Source: CBDUXZ01 sp965371325 [NCBI: uncultured bacterium] (lineage in GTDB: Bacteria; JAUYMQ01). From it: a DNA stretch of 10,051 nt. Both the position numbers and the translations under genes were made by a program. Shown one piece after another: positions 1 through 7,150 of the stretch (its first letter is position 1; every line of letters starts with the position of its first letter). Under the pieces are notes generated by a model. That model was not told the DNA's origin. It did not search any database and saw nothing but the letters and a program-made list of their open reading frames with translations. The stretch covers positions 1 through 10,051 of the forward strand of contig CBDUXZ010000035.1 of NCBI GenBank assembly GCA_965371325.1, given 5' to 3'.

Positions 1-547
1 CGCCGATCGTGGTGACCGTTTCGCCTTTGTAGTCATGCGCGGGAAATACGAGCGTTTGATCCGGGAGCTTCAGGAGCTTGTTGAAAAGTGAATCATACTG
101 GGCGCGCGGATCGCCGTTCTGAAAGTCCGTGCGTCCGGTTCCCCGTATGAACAGTGTGTCTCCCGTGAAAACCCGGTCGTCCATCAGAAAGCTGTAGGAG
201 TCATCCGTGTGCCCGGGGGTGTAGATGGATGTGAGCCGGATGCCTTCCACGTCTATGGTGTCTCCTTCGCCCACGCGCATCGACACCACGTTTACGGCGC
301 TCTGCTCTCCCATCACCGTGATGCAGCGCGTCCTGTCGCGCAGCGCTCCGAGACCGGTGACATGATCCGCGTGAACGTGGGTGTCGACCGCCTTGACAAG
401 CTTGAGATCGAGCTCACCGAGAAGGCGGAGGTACTGATCGACCTTTTCGAGAACCGGATCGATGATGAGCGCCTCACCGCCGGGGCGGCTGGCAAGGATA
501 TAGGTGTAAGTGCAGGAAACGCTTTCGAAGATCTGACGAAAGATCAT
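1..547 (-). CDS. ETHE1-type persulfide dioxygenase (MBL fold), 3' end cut off by the window edge
   Basis: The 182 visible residues are the N-terminal part of a metallo-beta-lactamase-fold protein; the family usually runs to roughly 230-250 residues. The metal-site motif THVHADH lies at residues 56-62 (H57, H59, D61, H62), followed by PGHT (H113), GDT (D130) and PAHDY (H171). In ETHE1/SDO enzymes a mononuclear iron is held by two His and one Asp, which here would be H57, H113 and D130. The block RGTGRTDFQ (136-144) is characteristic of the persulfide dioxygenase branch rather than glyoxalase II. Such enzymes oxidise glutathione persulfide to sulfite in the cytoplasm during sulfide detoxification. 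The ATG at 547 is preceded by GGAGG with a 6-nt spacer, supporting this start. There is no signal peptide. It lies 120 nt downstream of addA on the same strand, but a candidate terminator and promoter in between suggest separate transcription. The subfamily call is strong; the exact persulfide substrate is inferred. Confidence 0.88.
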   Translation of the reverse strand, partial: MIFRQIFESVSCTYTYILASRPGGEALIIDPVLEKVDQYLRLLGELDLKLVKAVDTHVHADHVTGLGALRDRTRCITVMGEQSAVNVVSMRVGEGDTIDVEGIRLTSIYTPGHTDDSYSFLMDDRVFTGDTLFIRGTGRTDFQNGDPRAQYDSLFNKLLKLPDQTLVFPAHDYKGETVTTIG

Positions 548-553
548 GGCTGT

Positions 554-558
554 CCTCC
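554..558 (-). promoter_or_regulatory. Shine-Dalgarno of the persulfide dioxygenase gene
   Basis: GGAGG on the minus strand lies 6 nt before the ATG at 547. This fixes the start of the dioxygenase gene and shows it has its own efficient initiation site rather than relying on coupling to addA. Confidence 0.7.
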
Positions 559-585
559 ACCGGGGTCCGGCGTGCCTCTTCAGCC

Positions 586-614
586 AGAATCGGCCTTTGG
601 GGAAGGAAAGTCAA
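586..614 (-). promoter_or_regulatory. Candidate sigma70-like promoter for the persulfide dioxygenase gene
   Basis: On the minus strand a -35 element TTGACT (614-609, 5 of 6 to consensus) is followed after 17 nt by GATTCT (591-586, 3 of 6). Transcription would begin near 579, giving a leader of about 30 nt that contains the GGAGG. The -35 is good and the -10 is poor, so this is a moderate prediction. Its -35 overlaps the T-run of the candidate addA terminator by two bases. Confidence 0.35.
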
Positions 615-654
615 AAAGCTCGCCGATGGCCCGCACTTCGGGCGGACGTGCGAG
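613..654 (-). terminator. Candidate composite terminator after addA
   Basis: Starting 13 nt after the addA stop codon, the minus strand reads CTCGC (654-650), then an inner hairpin GCCCG-AAGTG-CGGGC (643-629), then GCGAG (623-619), one base, and TTTTT (617-613). The outer 5-bp stem brings the structure directly against the T-run, as expected for intrinsic termination. The inner and outer stems are separated by unpaired bases on both sides, so folding strength is uncertain. Confidence 0.35.
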
Positions 655-667
655 TGGCGCCTCGACG

Positions 668-3600
668 TTATGCGATTGATACGGGGATGACCGTCGCGGT
701 GGGAATGTGTACGAGCTCGCACCGGGGGATCGCGGGCAGACCGAGCGCACGTCGAACCGCCCGGGCGTAGACACCCAGCTGCCCGGCGTAGCGTTCGGGC
801 CCAATCTTGGGAAAGTTCTCGTCCGCATCGGTCTTCCAGTCTGCGATGATGATCTTTCCGCGCTCTCGCATGAGGAGATCGATCCATCCCCACCAGGTCT
901 TCTCACCCTCCGAGAGAAGCATGGGAATCTCCCGGCCCAGAATCTCTGCCTGCGCAAATCTCGCGGGCAAATCCGAGGCGAGAAAACGCCCCACAATCCG
1001 GCGCGCGTTTTCCGTCAATGGGTCGGGCGGTATTTGTGCATCGGCGGCGGCCTTGAGACAGGCGGCCGTCAGATGTTCTCCCAGTTCGGCGGGATTTCGG
1101 AAGTTCCACGCCGCGAGGGCGGCGTGAATTGCGATCCCCGTAACCCGCCCCATCTCACCCCGATCCCGGCCGGGGGCGGGCACGCTCCTCTGCTCCTCGC
1201 CTTCTTCTTCGAACAGCGCAAGTTCTTCCTTCATGCCCGAAGGTGCGAGCAATCGATCGAAGGTGGAAAGAGCGGCCGTTTCCGCAGCCTGTTCGAAGTT
1301 GCGAACGGCCCTCGCCAGCGCGCTGACGTCGACCGCCTCCGATGCGCTCTCCCGTCGAGGGGGCGCCTGGACGATCCGGTGCCGGACCCCGGCTTCCAGA
1401 TCACCCGCAGGCGGGAAGTCGCCCTCTACGGTGTAACCCCATGCCGCAACGTGCTTTATCCAGACGGAGCTCGATCTTGGCTTCGGTTGGCCATTGACAA
1501 GTATCAGCCTCTCTCTGGCACGCGTGCAGGCGACATAGAAGACGCGTTTCTCCTCCGCGACTCTGTGAAGATTCTCCTCGTTTTCCGCTTCGGTCCAGGC
1601 GGAATTCACCACCCCGTCCAAATTCAGGGCCAAAGAGGGATGATGCCCATTGGCGCCCCGACCCTCGATCCACCTCGCGGCGCCCCCAAGGCCGCGCTTT
1701 TTATCCTCGCGGGCGAGGTCCGGAAGAAACACGATCGGAAACTCCAGGCCCTTGGCGCTGTGGATGGTCAGGACCCGGACGGCTTCAACGGTTTCGTCCG
1801 CGAGGGGGCTGTCGCCCTCCACAAGAACTTCTTTCTCGACAAGATCGAGAGTCGCTTCGAGCGAAAGCGATTCCCGGAGCGCGACATCGGTGATGCGCTC
1901 GATGAGACGCCGAAGATTCGCGACGCGTTGGGCGCCGTGGTAACTGCATGCATTGAGCTCGAGAAGGGGGGTCTGCTCCAGAATCGCGCGCAAGCCCGCG
2001 TCGACGGGAAGGGCGCGAACGTTCTCTTTAAGACGATGGAGCATTCGAAGAGCGTTTGATATCGCCGGGAAATCCGCTTCATCAAAACCTTGGGTGCTCT
2101 GGAGGTGAACCGCGTGCCCCCGCGCCTTAAATCGCAGGAGATCCACGTCGGAGCATCCGCCGAGGGGAGACCGGAGCACCCCAAGAAGAGCCACGGGGTC
2201 GTTCGGGTTGACGAGGGCTCGGAGAAGAGAGAGCAGGTCGGCAACTTCCGGACGATTACGAAGCGCGCTCCCCCCCTGTACGACGAATGGAACGTCCCAC
2301 TCCCGGAGGGCTCTGAGGTAGGGATCGACCGCGGTGAGGGCGCGGAAAAGTAAAACGTTGTCAGCGTAGGAGAAGGCACCCTCGTCGACCCCTCGGCGGA
2401 TCCATTGGGCGATCGCTCTTCCTTCAAGCAACCTTCGCGCGTCGGCCCTGGGCGCTTTTCCATTGCCCGAAGTGACGCTCCACAGTTCGGTGCCGGATTG
2501 CTTTCCGGAAGAACGCTTCAGCGCAGAATTAATGGCTTCATAGGGCGGCTCGTAACAGGCCGCGGCTCCCGCGCCCGATCCGATGATCTTCCTGAACATC
2601 TCGTTGATCGGTTGAAGCACCGATGCAGGCGCGCGAAAGCTCGATGAGAGGGTGAGCGCCTTTCCCCCTCCATCCATGATGTGTCCGACGGCGCGCGCGT
2701 AGGCCGACATATCCGCGCCGCGGAAACGATAGATCGACTGCTTGGGATCTCCGACGATAAAAAGACGGCCTGGCGCGAGATTTGCCCGATAGGCTTCCCT
2801 GGATTGGCCGCTCTCCTCCTCGGCAAGGAAGAAGACAATCTCGTACTGCAGCGGATCGGTATCCTGGAACTCATCCACGAGGATGACGTCGATGGATTGC
2901 CTCACGCGAGATCGCAATTCGGGATGATCGCGAAGCAGATCCCGGGCGCGTGTGAGGAGCCCGTCGAAAGTCACGAAACCGCTGCGCAGATAGCGCTGCC
3001 TGAATTTGATCGCGAAAGGGAGAATGAGGGAAACTGCTTCCGCCAGAGCATCCGGCGCCGTGGTGGGCGCTTCGGGATCGATTGAATCCAGGGGAATTCT
3101 GAAGTCACCCAGGGCCCGCGCCAGCCCGCGCAACTGATCCACCGAAAAGTGCGCGAGCACCGATCGCCAGGAATCCGGACGGGAGGCCCCGGGGCCCAGC
3201 TCGCCGCCGATGGTGTCACCCCAGGCCCGATCGAACTGCCGATCGAAGGCCGGCCCCTTATCGATCTCGAAGAAGGGATCAACCCCGGCGGCCTGGGGAT
3301 ACCTCCTCAGAAGTTCCGCGCAGAATCCATGGATGGTTCCAATCCGGGCCCCCTCGAGATGGTTTGTCGCTTCACGCGCCCGTGCGCGGATGAGTTCAGG
3401 GGCAATCTTTCCTTCCGCCCCCAGGCGCTCGGCACAGAGCCGTGCTTCGAGCGAGTCGCCGGCCAGGGCCTTCCCCTCCCCCCGGGCCGGTAGGGAGAGC
3501 CGCTCGAGGCCCCCGGCGATGCGAATCCGCATTTCGGCGGCGGCCTTTTCCGTAAAGGTAAGTGCCAATATGCGCTTGAGGGGAATTCCTTCGCGCAGGA

Positions 3601-3769
3601 CGGCGTTCAGCACGCGTTCCACGAGCAGACTGGTCTTTCCCGTCCCCGCCCCCGCCGTAACGACAAGGTTCGAACCGAATTCCGTGACGGCCCGATCTCG
3701 CACTCTCTGATCGACGATTTCCGTTTTGGCGGGATCCGTCGTCATCGTCTGTTTCTCCGGGAAATTCAT
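668..3769 (-). CDS. addA: AddA-like ATP-dependent helicase/nuclease subunit (UvrD/SF1A helicase with RecB-type nuclease)
   Basis: This 1033-residue protein is the motor subunit of an AddAB double-strand-break resection machine acting on chromosomal DNA. Helicase motifs appear in order: Q-motif region VDQRVR (19-24), Walker A AGAGTGKT (39-46), motif Ia TFTEKAAAEM (71-80), TIHGFC (145-150), Walker B VDEFQDTD (298-305), GDPKQSIYRFRGAD (340-353), SSSFRA (375-380), TIHSAKGLEFP (668-678) and YVACTRARERL (745-755). A C-terminal PD-(D/E)xK nuclease follows: GIAIHAAL (878-885), GWIDLL with D964, DWKT with D977 and K979, and QLGVY (997-1001). All key helicase and nuclease residues seem present, so both activities are likely intact. 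At about 1030 residues it is shorter than B. subtilis AddA (about 1230). Its start overlaps the addB stop by 4 nt (ATGA), implying translational coupling. An alternative start is Met9 at 3745, preceded by GGAG at a 9-nt spacing, which would give 1025 residues. Confidence 0.93.
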   Translation of the reverse strand: MNFPEKQTMTTDPAKTEIVDQRVRDRAVTEFGSNLVVTAGAGTGKTSLLVERVLNAVLREGIPLKRILALTFTEKAAAEMRIRIAGGLERLSLPARGEGKALAGDSLEARLCAERLGAEGKIAPELIRARAREATNHLEGARIGTIHGFCAELLRRYPQAAGVDPFFEIDKGPAFDRQFDRAWGDTIGGELGPGASRPDSWRSVLAHFSVDQLRGLARALGDFRIPLDSIDPEAPTTAPDALAEAVSLILPFAIKFRQRYLRSGFVTFDGLLTRARDLLRDHPELRSRVRQSIDVILVDEFQDTDPLQYEIVFFLAEEESGQSREAYRANLAPGRLFIVGDPKQSIYRFRGADMSAYARAVGHIMDGGGKALTLSSSFRAPASVLQPINEMFRKIIGSGAGAAACYEPPYEAINSALKRSSGKQSGTELWSVTSGNGKAPRADARRLLEGRAIAQWIRRGVDEGAFSYADNVLLFRALTAVDPYLRALREWDVPFVVQGGSALRNRPEVADLLSLLRALVNPNDPVALLGVLRSPLGGCSDVDLLRFKARGHAVHLQSTQGFDEADFPAISNALRMLHRLKENVRALPVDAGLRAILEQTPLLELNACSYHGAQRVANLRRLIERITDVALRESLSLEATLDLVEKEVLVEGDSPLADETVEAVRVLTIHSAKGLEFPIVFLPDLAREDKKRGLGGAARWIEGRGANGHHPSLALNLDGVVNSAWTEAENEENLHRVAEEKRVFYVACTRARERLILVNGQPKPRSSSVWIKHVAAWGYTVEGDFPPAGDLEAGVRHRIVQAPPRRESASEAVDVSALARAVRNFEQAAETAALSTFDRLLAPSGMKEELALFEEEGEEQRSVPAPGRDRGEMGRVTGIAIHAALAAWNFRNPAELGEHLTAACLKAAADAQIPPDPLTENARRIVGRFLASDLPARFAQAEILGREIPMLLSEGEKTWWGWIDLLMRERGKIIIADWKTDADENFPKIGPERYAGQLGVYARAVRRALGLPAIPRCELVHIPTATVIPVSIA
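3755..3758 (-). promoter_or_regulatory. Internal Shine-Dalgarno supporting an alternative addA start at 3745
   Basis: GGAG (continuing GGAGAAA) on the minus strand lies 9 nt before the in-frame ATG at 3745 (Met9 of the longer form). The ATG at 3769 that overlaps the addB stop has only a weak GGCGGA-like element upstream. Both forms retain every helicase motif. The choice is between coupled initiation at 3769 and Shine-Dalgarno-driven initiation at 3745. Confidence 0.45.
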
Positions 3770-6700
3770 GCGGATACGTCCGCCAGCATCGGTTTTTTCT
3801 GGATCTTGCCGCGGGCTCTCCGCAGCTCACCAAGGGATTCTTCCGCCTCCAGCCGGGCGTGGGACGGAGGATGGGTCCGGCGGCAACCCCTGCGGTAGGG
3901 ACAGTAATCGCAACGCCGCGACGGGTTCATGGGAAAATTGCCTGCCCGCGCGTTTTCGATCAGCACGTGCAGGGTTTCCTGAACGCCCGCCCGGATCTTC
4001 AAGAACTTTTTTGGATCCACGGCTTGTGGTCCGGTCTCGGTGTAGCGATTCTCGGCGGCGATGCCCGGGCCGAGGGCGAGAATTTCCCCATCGACACCGC
4101 CGCTCCCCTCACCCTGCGCATCAAGCCACCGTTCCGCGGCCAGCACGTAGAGTGGAATCTGTAGCTCTTCCCCCCGCAGCATGCTCTTCGGGTCGATGCG
4201 GTTGGCGGGATTTCCGCTCGTTTTATAGTCGCCCACGCGGACGCTTCCGTCGGCGTAGCGGATCACACGATCCAGACGGGCCGTGATTGCCAGTTCATCT
4301 CCGGATCCGCTCCGCGGAATCCGGATGCTTTCCTCGAGGATCTTTTCGAGCGCGATCGGATGTCCCCCCCCAGCGGCAAAGTGATCCAAATCCGCCCGAA
4401 GGAAGGCCTCTACCTCACTTCGCCAGAGCGAAGATTCAATTTCCCACCGGAGGGGGAGAGACCTCCCAATGCGTCTCCGGGGCCCCTGGAACACCTCATC
4501 CCACAGCTCCCCGACCAGCGCGAGACCGCGCGCGACCAGCTTTTCTTTTCCGGCGTCGAAAAGACTCTCGGCAGCAAGCCGCGCGTAAGTCTTCTCGAGA
4601 AGGAGATGAACCAGATCGCCCATCTCGTAGGCTTCGATCTCCCCCTCTTCGCTCACCGTGTCCATCTCACGCACGTGAAGGATATCTCGCATGAAAAATG
4701 AGAGCGGGCAGCGCCCGAGCCTCTCGAGAGCGCTCACGCTCAGGCGCGAAGAGAGAAGAGCCGCCGCTTCGGGGCCGACGATCCCGTCGCAGGTAAGATC
4801 TTTCCCCCGCCATGCTTCGATACGCTCCATGAGATCGATCCCGTAAAGCAGACTCTTATCCGTGCGATCCAGGGTTGTGCGAAGCGCGCGCACGGCTTCC
4901 CCCGGCGCGGATCCCCTTCCGGCGAGGCCGAGGCCAGCCCCTATCAGGCCCTGGCCCGGGGAGAGGCGGTCGTCCATCGCCATCACCTGCTTCAACGCCT
5001 CGCCGGGATGTGTTCGTAGGCGCAGAGCAGCTTCAGGGTTCTGGAGGATGAGATCGATCGCCGGCTCACCCTCGCGGATACGCGCAATTTCCCGAAGTGC
5101 GAGTGACGGTGAACGCGCCTTCCCGTCTGCGTCGGCGCGCTGCCACCCGATACTGAGCCGCCGCCCGGTTCCGGACACGAGAAGTGCGAGAAGAATGCGC
5201 TCCTCGATCTCCCCCTCGCCCTTTATGGGAATCGGTCTGCCGATGAGATGACGCAGCCGCTGGCGGGCTTCGTCCGGTAGAAACGGGTCTTCCGTGAGCT
5301 TCCTCGGGATGACACCCTGGTTGAAGCCGATCAAAATCACGTGCTCGAAGGGAACGCAGCGGGCCTGCATCAAATCGATGATGCGCACACCGCTTGGCGC
5401 GCGTTCGTCGGGACGAAGAGCCGCCGGGAAAATGGCGGCCTGCAGAAACGCGAAGGCGTTTTCGGGGGAGGCCGCCTCGATGGGGACGGTTTCGGCGATC
5501 TTGTCGAGCCGCGCAAGATCTTCGAGAATCGCAAAGACCTGCTCCGCAGCACCGTCGGGCTCGCCGTTGAATGGCTGCAGGAATTGCGATGCGAGATCGC
5601 GTATCGCCAGGGCCTGGTCGCGCCAGCGCGCCCGCGTCCCGACCCACTTGATTCTGGCGGCGTCGAGCGCATCAACAATGCACTTCAGGCCGGCGAAGCG
5701 CTTCTCCTCTCTCCCGATATCTGACTCGCCGCCGAAGCGGGCCCGGTTCCTCTGCCGCTCGGTGAGCCAGCCGGATATTCCATCGGTCCACATGTCGTGG
5801 CCCCGAATAACGCCCGCGCCGCGGCTCCAGCGGTCCCAGACGTCAGGAGAAAACGGCAGCCCCCTCTCCCTTGCGATCGCCTCGCCCATGAACGCGGGAG
5901 ATCGCATCAGATCGGTCAGGGGTTGTCTTGCAAAATCGCCAAGGAGGCTGCGGAGAATCATGATGAATGCCTGGACGCCCGGATCGGAGGAGAGCGGTTT
6001 GATGGCGTGCACTCTTCCGGAGAGTCCGGCCGCCTCGAGCGCGTGGAGCAGCCGGGCCGCGTAAGTCTGGATGTCCCGCGCAACAATCGCGATCTCCTCG
6101 GGGGGAATGCCCTCGTCGGTCACGGCTCGAAGCGCGAGGCGAACCGCATGCTGCGCTTCCGCGTCGGGGCCCTGGGTGTGAAAGAGCTCCACCGCGCCGG
6201 ACGGCATCGGCGCGTCGAAAGAGGTGGAAGCGCCAAACATCGCCGTTGCACGAACAGCCGGTGCACCGAGGTCGGAAGGCGCCGGGGGCCACACGATATC
6301 GAGGTTATCTCCGAGAGCGGCGATGAATTTTCTCCCCATTTCAAAGGCGGGGGCTTCCGGGTCGGCCGGGATGAGCCAGGTGACGGGGGTGCCCTGCGAG
6401 ATTCTGCGCATCAGTTCGGCGTGCACGCCGATCAGATCGTAAGCGCCGTGATGAAAGACATGAGCGTAGCGGCGTGCCCATTGCGCCGCTTCGGGGAGGG
6501 CGGCCTCGATCAGTCCGGCGCCGTCCGTGAGCCCGTGCCCTTCGAGGCGGCGCAGTGCGGCCACATAATCCTGGTAGATCGAGAAGAGGTCGTTTTCTGT
6601 TTTGTCGGCCCCCGATCGCTTGCCGAGCATCGCGGGGTCGACGCCCGCGTCACGAAAATCCCGGAAGGTGGACAGAAGGGCCCGGAGGGCCCCCGGCCAG

Positions 6701-7062
6701 GAACGCGCGTAGGCCCGCAAGGGGCTGTCGCCCTGCTTGATTGCACCGGAAAGCAGGCGCTCGAGCAGACCGGAATCGGCGAGCATCAGCGGGACGGCTG
6801 CCGGATCTTCGCGCTGGCGCGTCACTTCTTCGGCGACGCCTCGGTGATAGAGAAACTCAACGCCCAGAGCAGCGCCAAGCTTCCTGGAAAGCGAGCGCTT
6901 CAGCCGATCGAGGAGGAGAATGGAGGGGGCGACGACGAGGACGGGCGCGAGGGGGTCTTCTTTCTTCAGCGAGGCCAGCGAAGAAGCCAGCTGCTCTTCG
7001 AGAACCGTAGGAAAGGGCGAGGCTATCGCGCGCATGGCGGGGCGGGAGTTCGGGCCATGCAC
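3766..7062 (-). CDS. addB: AddB-like nuclease subunit with Fe-S-type PD-(D/E)xK domain, lacking a Walker A motif
   Basis: This 1098-residue protein is the partner of AddA, providing the second nuclease and probably the scaffold or Chi-scanning subunit. The N-terminal two-thirds resembles a degenerate SF1 helicase: VLVVAPSILLLDRL (41-54) sits where firmicute AddB carries a P-loop, but no GxGKT is present. Later blocks, EEIAIVARD (322-330) and VRIIDLMQARCVPFEHVILIG (559-579), match the AddB pattern. The C-terminal nuclease has RLDRVIR (D931), GDYKTS (D945, K947) and QIPLY (968-972). Cysteines C785, C1051, C1054 and C1060 (one Cys, then CX2CX5C) match the four ligands of the 4Fe-4S cluster that staples the AddB nuclease domain. 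The listed start is GTG at 7062; ATG at 7035 (Met10) is an alternative, and neither has a convincing Shine-Dalgarno. A P-loop-less AddB is also seen in some proteobacteria, so this need not mean loss of function. Identity is confident; the start is not. Confidence 0.88.
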   Translation of the reverse strand: MHGPNSRPAMRAIASPFPTVLEEQLASSLASLKKEDPLAPVLVVAPSILLLDRLKRSLSRKLGAALGVEFLYHRGVAEEVTRQREDPAAVPLMLADSGLLERLLSGAIKQGDSPLRAYARSWPGALRALLSTFRDFRDAGVDPAMLGKRSGADKTENDLFSIYQDYVAALRRLEGHGLTDGAGLIEAALPEAAQWARRYAHVFHHGAYDLIGVHAELMRRISQGTPVTWLIPADPEAPAFEMGRKFIAALGDNLDIVWPPAPSDLGAPAVRATAMFGASTSFDAPMPSGAVELFHTQGPDAEAQHAVRLALRAVTDEGIPPEEIAIVARDIQTYAARLLHALEAAGLSGRVHAIKPLSSDPGVQAFIMILRSLLGDFARQPLTDLMRSPAFMGEAIARERGLPFSPDVWDRWSRGAGVIRGHDMWTDGISGWLTERQRNRARFGGESDIGREEKRFAGLKCIVDALDAARIKWVGTRARWRDQALAIRDLASQFLQPFNGEPDGAAEQVFAILEDLARLDKIAETVPIEAASPENAFAFLQAAIFPAALRPDERAPSGVRIIDLMQARCVPFEHVILIGFNQGVIPRKLTEDPFLPDEARQRLRHLIGRPIPIKGEGEIEERILLALLVSGTGRRLSIGWQRADADGKARSPSLALREIARIREGEPAIDLILQNPEAALRLRTHPGEALKQVMAMDDRLSPGQGLIGAGLGLAGRGSAPGEAVRALRTTLDRTDKSLLYGIDLMERIEAWRGKDLTCDGIVGPEAAALLSSRLSVSALERLGRCPLSFFMRDILHVREMDTVSEEGEIEAYEMGDLVHLLLEKTYARLAAESLFDAGKEKLVARGLALVGELWDEVFQGPRRRIGRSLPLRWEIESSLWRSEVEAFLRADLDHFAAGGGHPIALEKILEESIRIPRSGSGDELAITARLDRVIRYADGSVRVGDYKTSGNPANRIDPKSMLRGEELQIPLYVLAAERWLDAQGEGSGGVDGEILALGPGIAAENRYTETGPQAVDPKKFLKIRAGVQETLHVLIENARAGNFPMNPSRRCDYCPYRRGCRRTHPPSHARLEAEESLGELRRARGKIQKKPMLADVSA

Positions 7063-7064
7063 GT

Positions 7065-7092
7065 ATCCTATAGGTCACCTGAGACAGGTCAA
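7065..7092 (-). promoter_or_regulatory. Candidate sigma70-like promoter for the addB-addA operon
   Basis: On the minus strand TTGACC (7092-7087, 5 of 6) is separated by 16 nt from TAGGAT (7070-7065, 4 of 6). The -10 ends only two bases before the GTG at 7062, so the transcript would start at or inside the first codons of the longer addB form, favouring the ATG at 7035 or a leaderless message. The 5-3-5 inverted repeat ACCTG-AGA-CAGGT (7077-7089) lies across the spacer and the -35 and could be an operator. Confidence 0.4.
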
Positions 7093-7102
7093 GCGAGGGG
7101 TC

Positions 7103-7129
7103 GGCGCCGGAAGGTGCGCTTCCGGCGCC
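7103..7129 (-). terminator. Perfect 11-bp stem-loop after the lipoprotein gene
   Basis: GGCGCCGGAAG and CTTCCGGCGCC pair perfectly (7129-7119 with 7113-7103) around a 5-nt loop. The hairpin begins 21 nt after the lipoprotein stop codon. No T-run follows on the minus strand; the next bases are GACCCCTCGC and then the addB -35. It may be a U-less or factor-assisted terminator, or a 3' end that stabilises the lipoprotein mRNA. The structure is certain from the sequence; its function is inferred. Confidence 0.5.
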
Positions 7130-7150
7130 ATGGGGCAGGCCGGGTCGGTC

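Noticed and set aside
209-679. A 156-codon plus-strand open frame opposite the dioxygenase gene
   Set aside because: Covers the ETHE1 metal-binding motifs on the opposite strand; no independent start signal or family resemblance.
707-2059. A 450-codon plus-strand open frame opposite addA
   Set aside because: Antisense to conserved helicase and nuclease motifs of addA; its composition is typical of a shadow frame.
1-3769. addA plus the dioxygenase gene as a linked defence or repair system
   Set aside because: The dioxygenase has its own Shine-Dalgarno and probably its own promoter, and no nuclease-partner logic links persulfide oxidation to AddAB; neighbourhood alone is not enough.
7077-7089. 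A LexA (SOS) box in front of addB
   Set aside because: ACCTG-AGA-CAGGT does not match the LexA operator types I know (CTG-N10-CAG, GAAC-N4-GTTC, GTTC-N7-GTTC).
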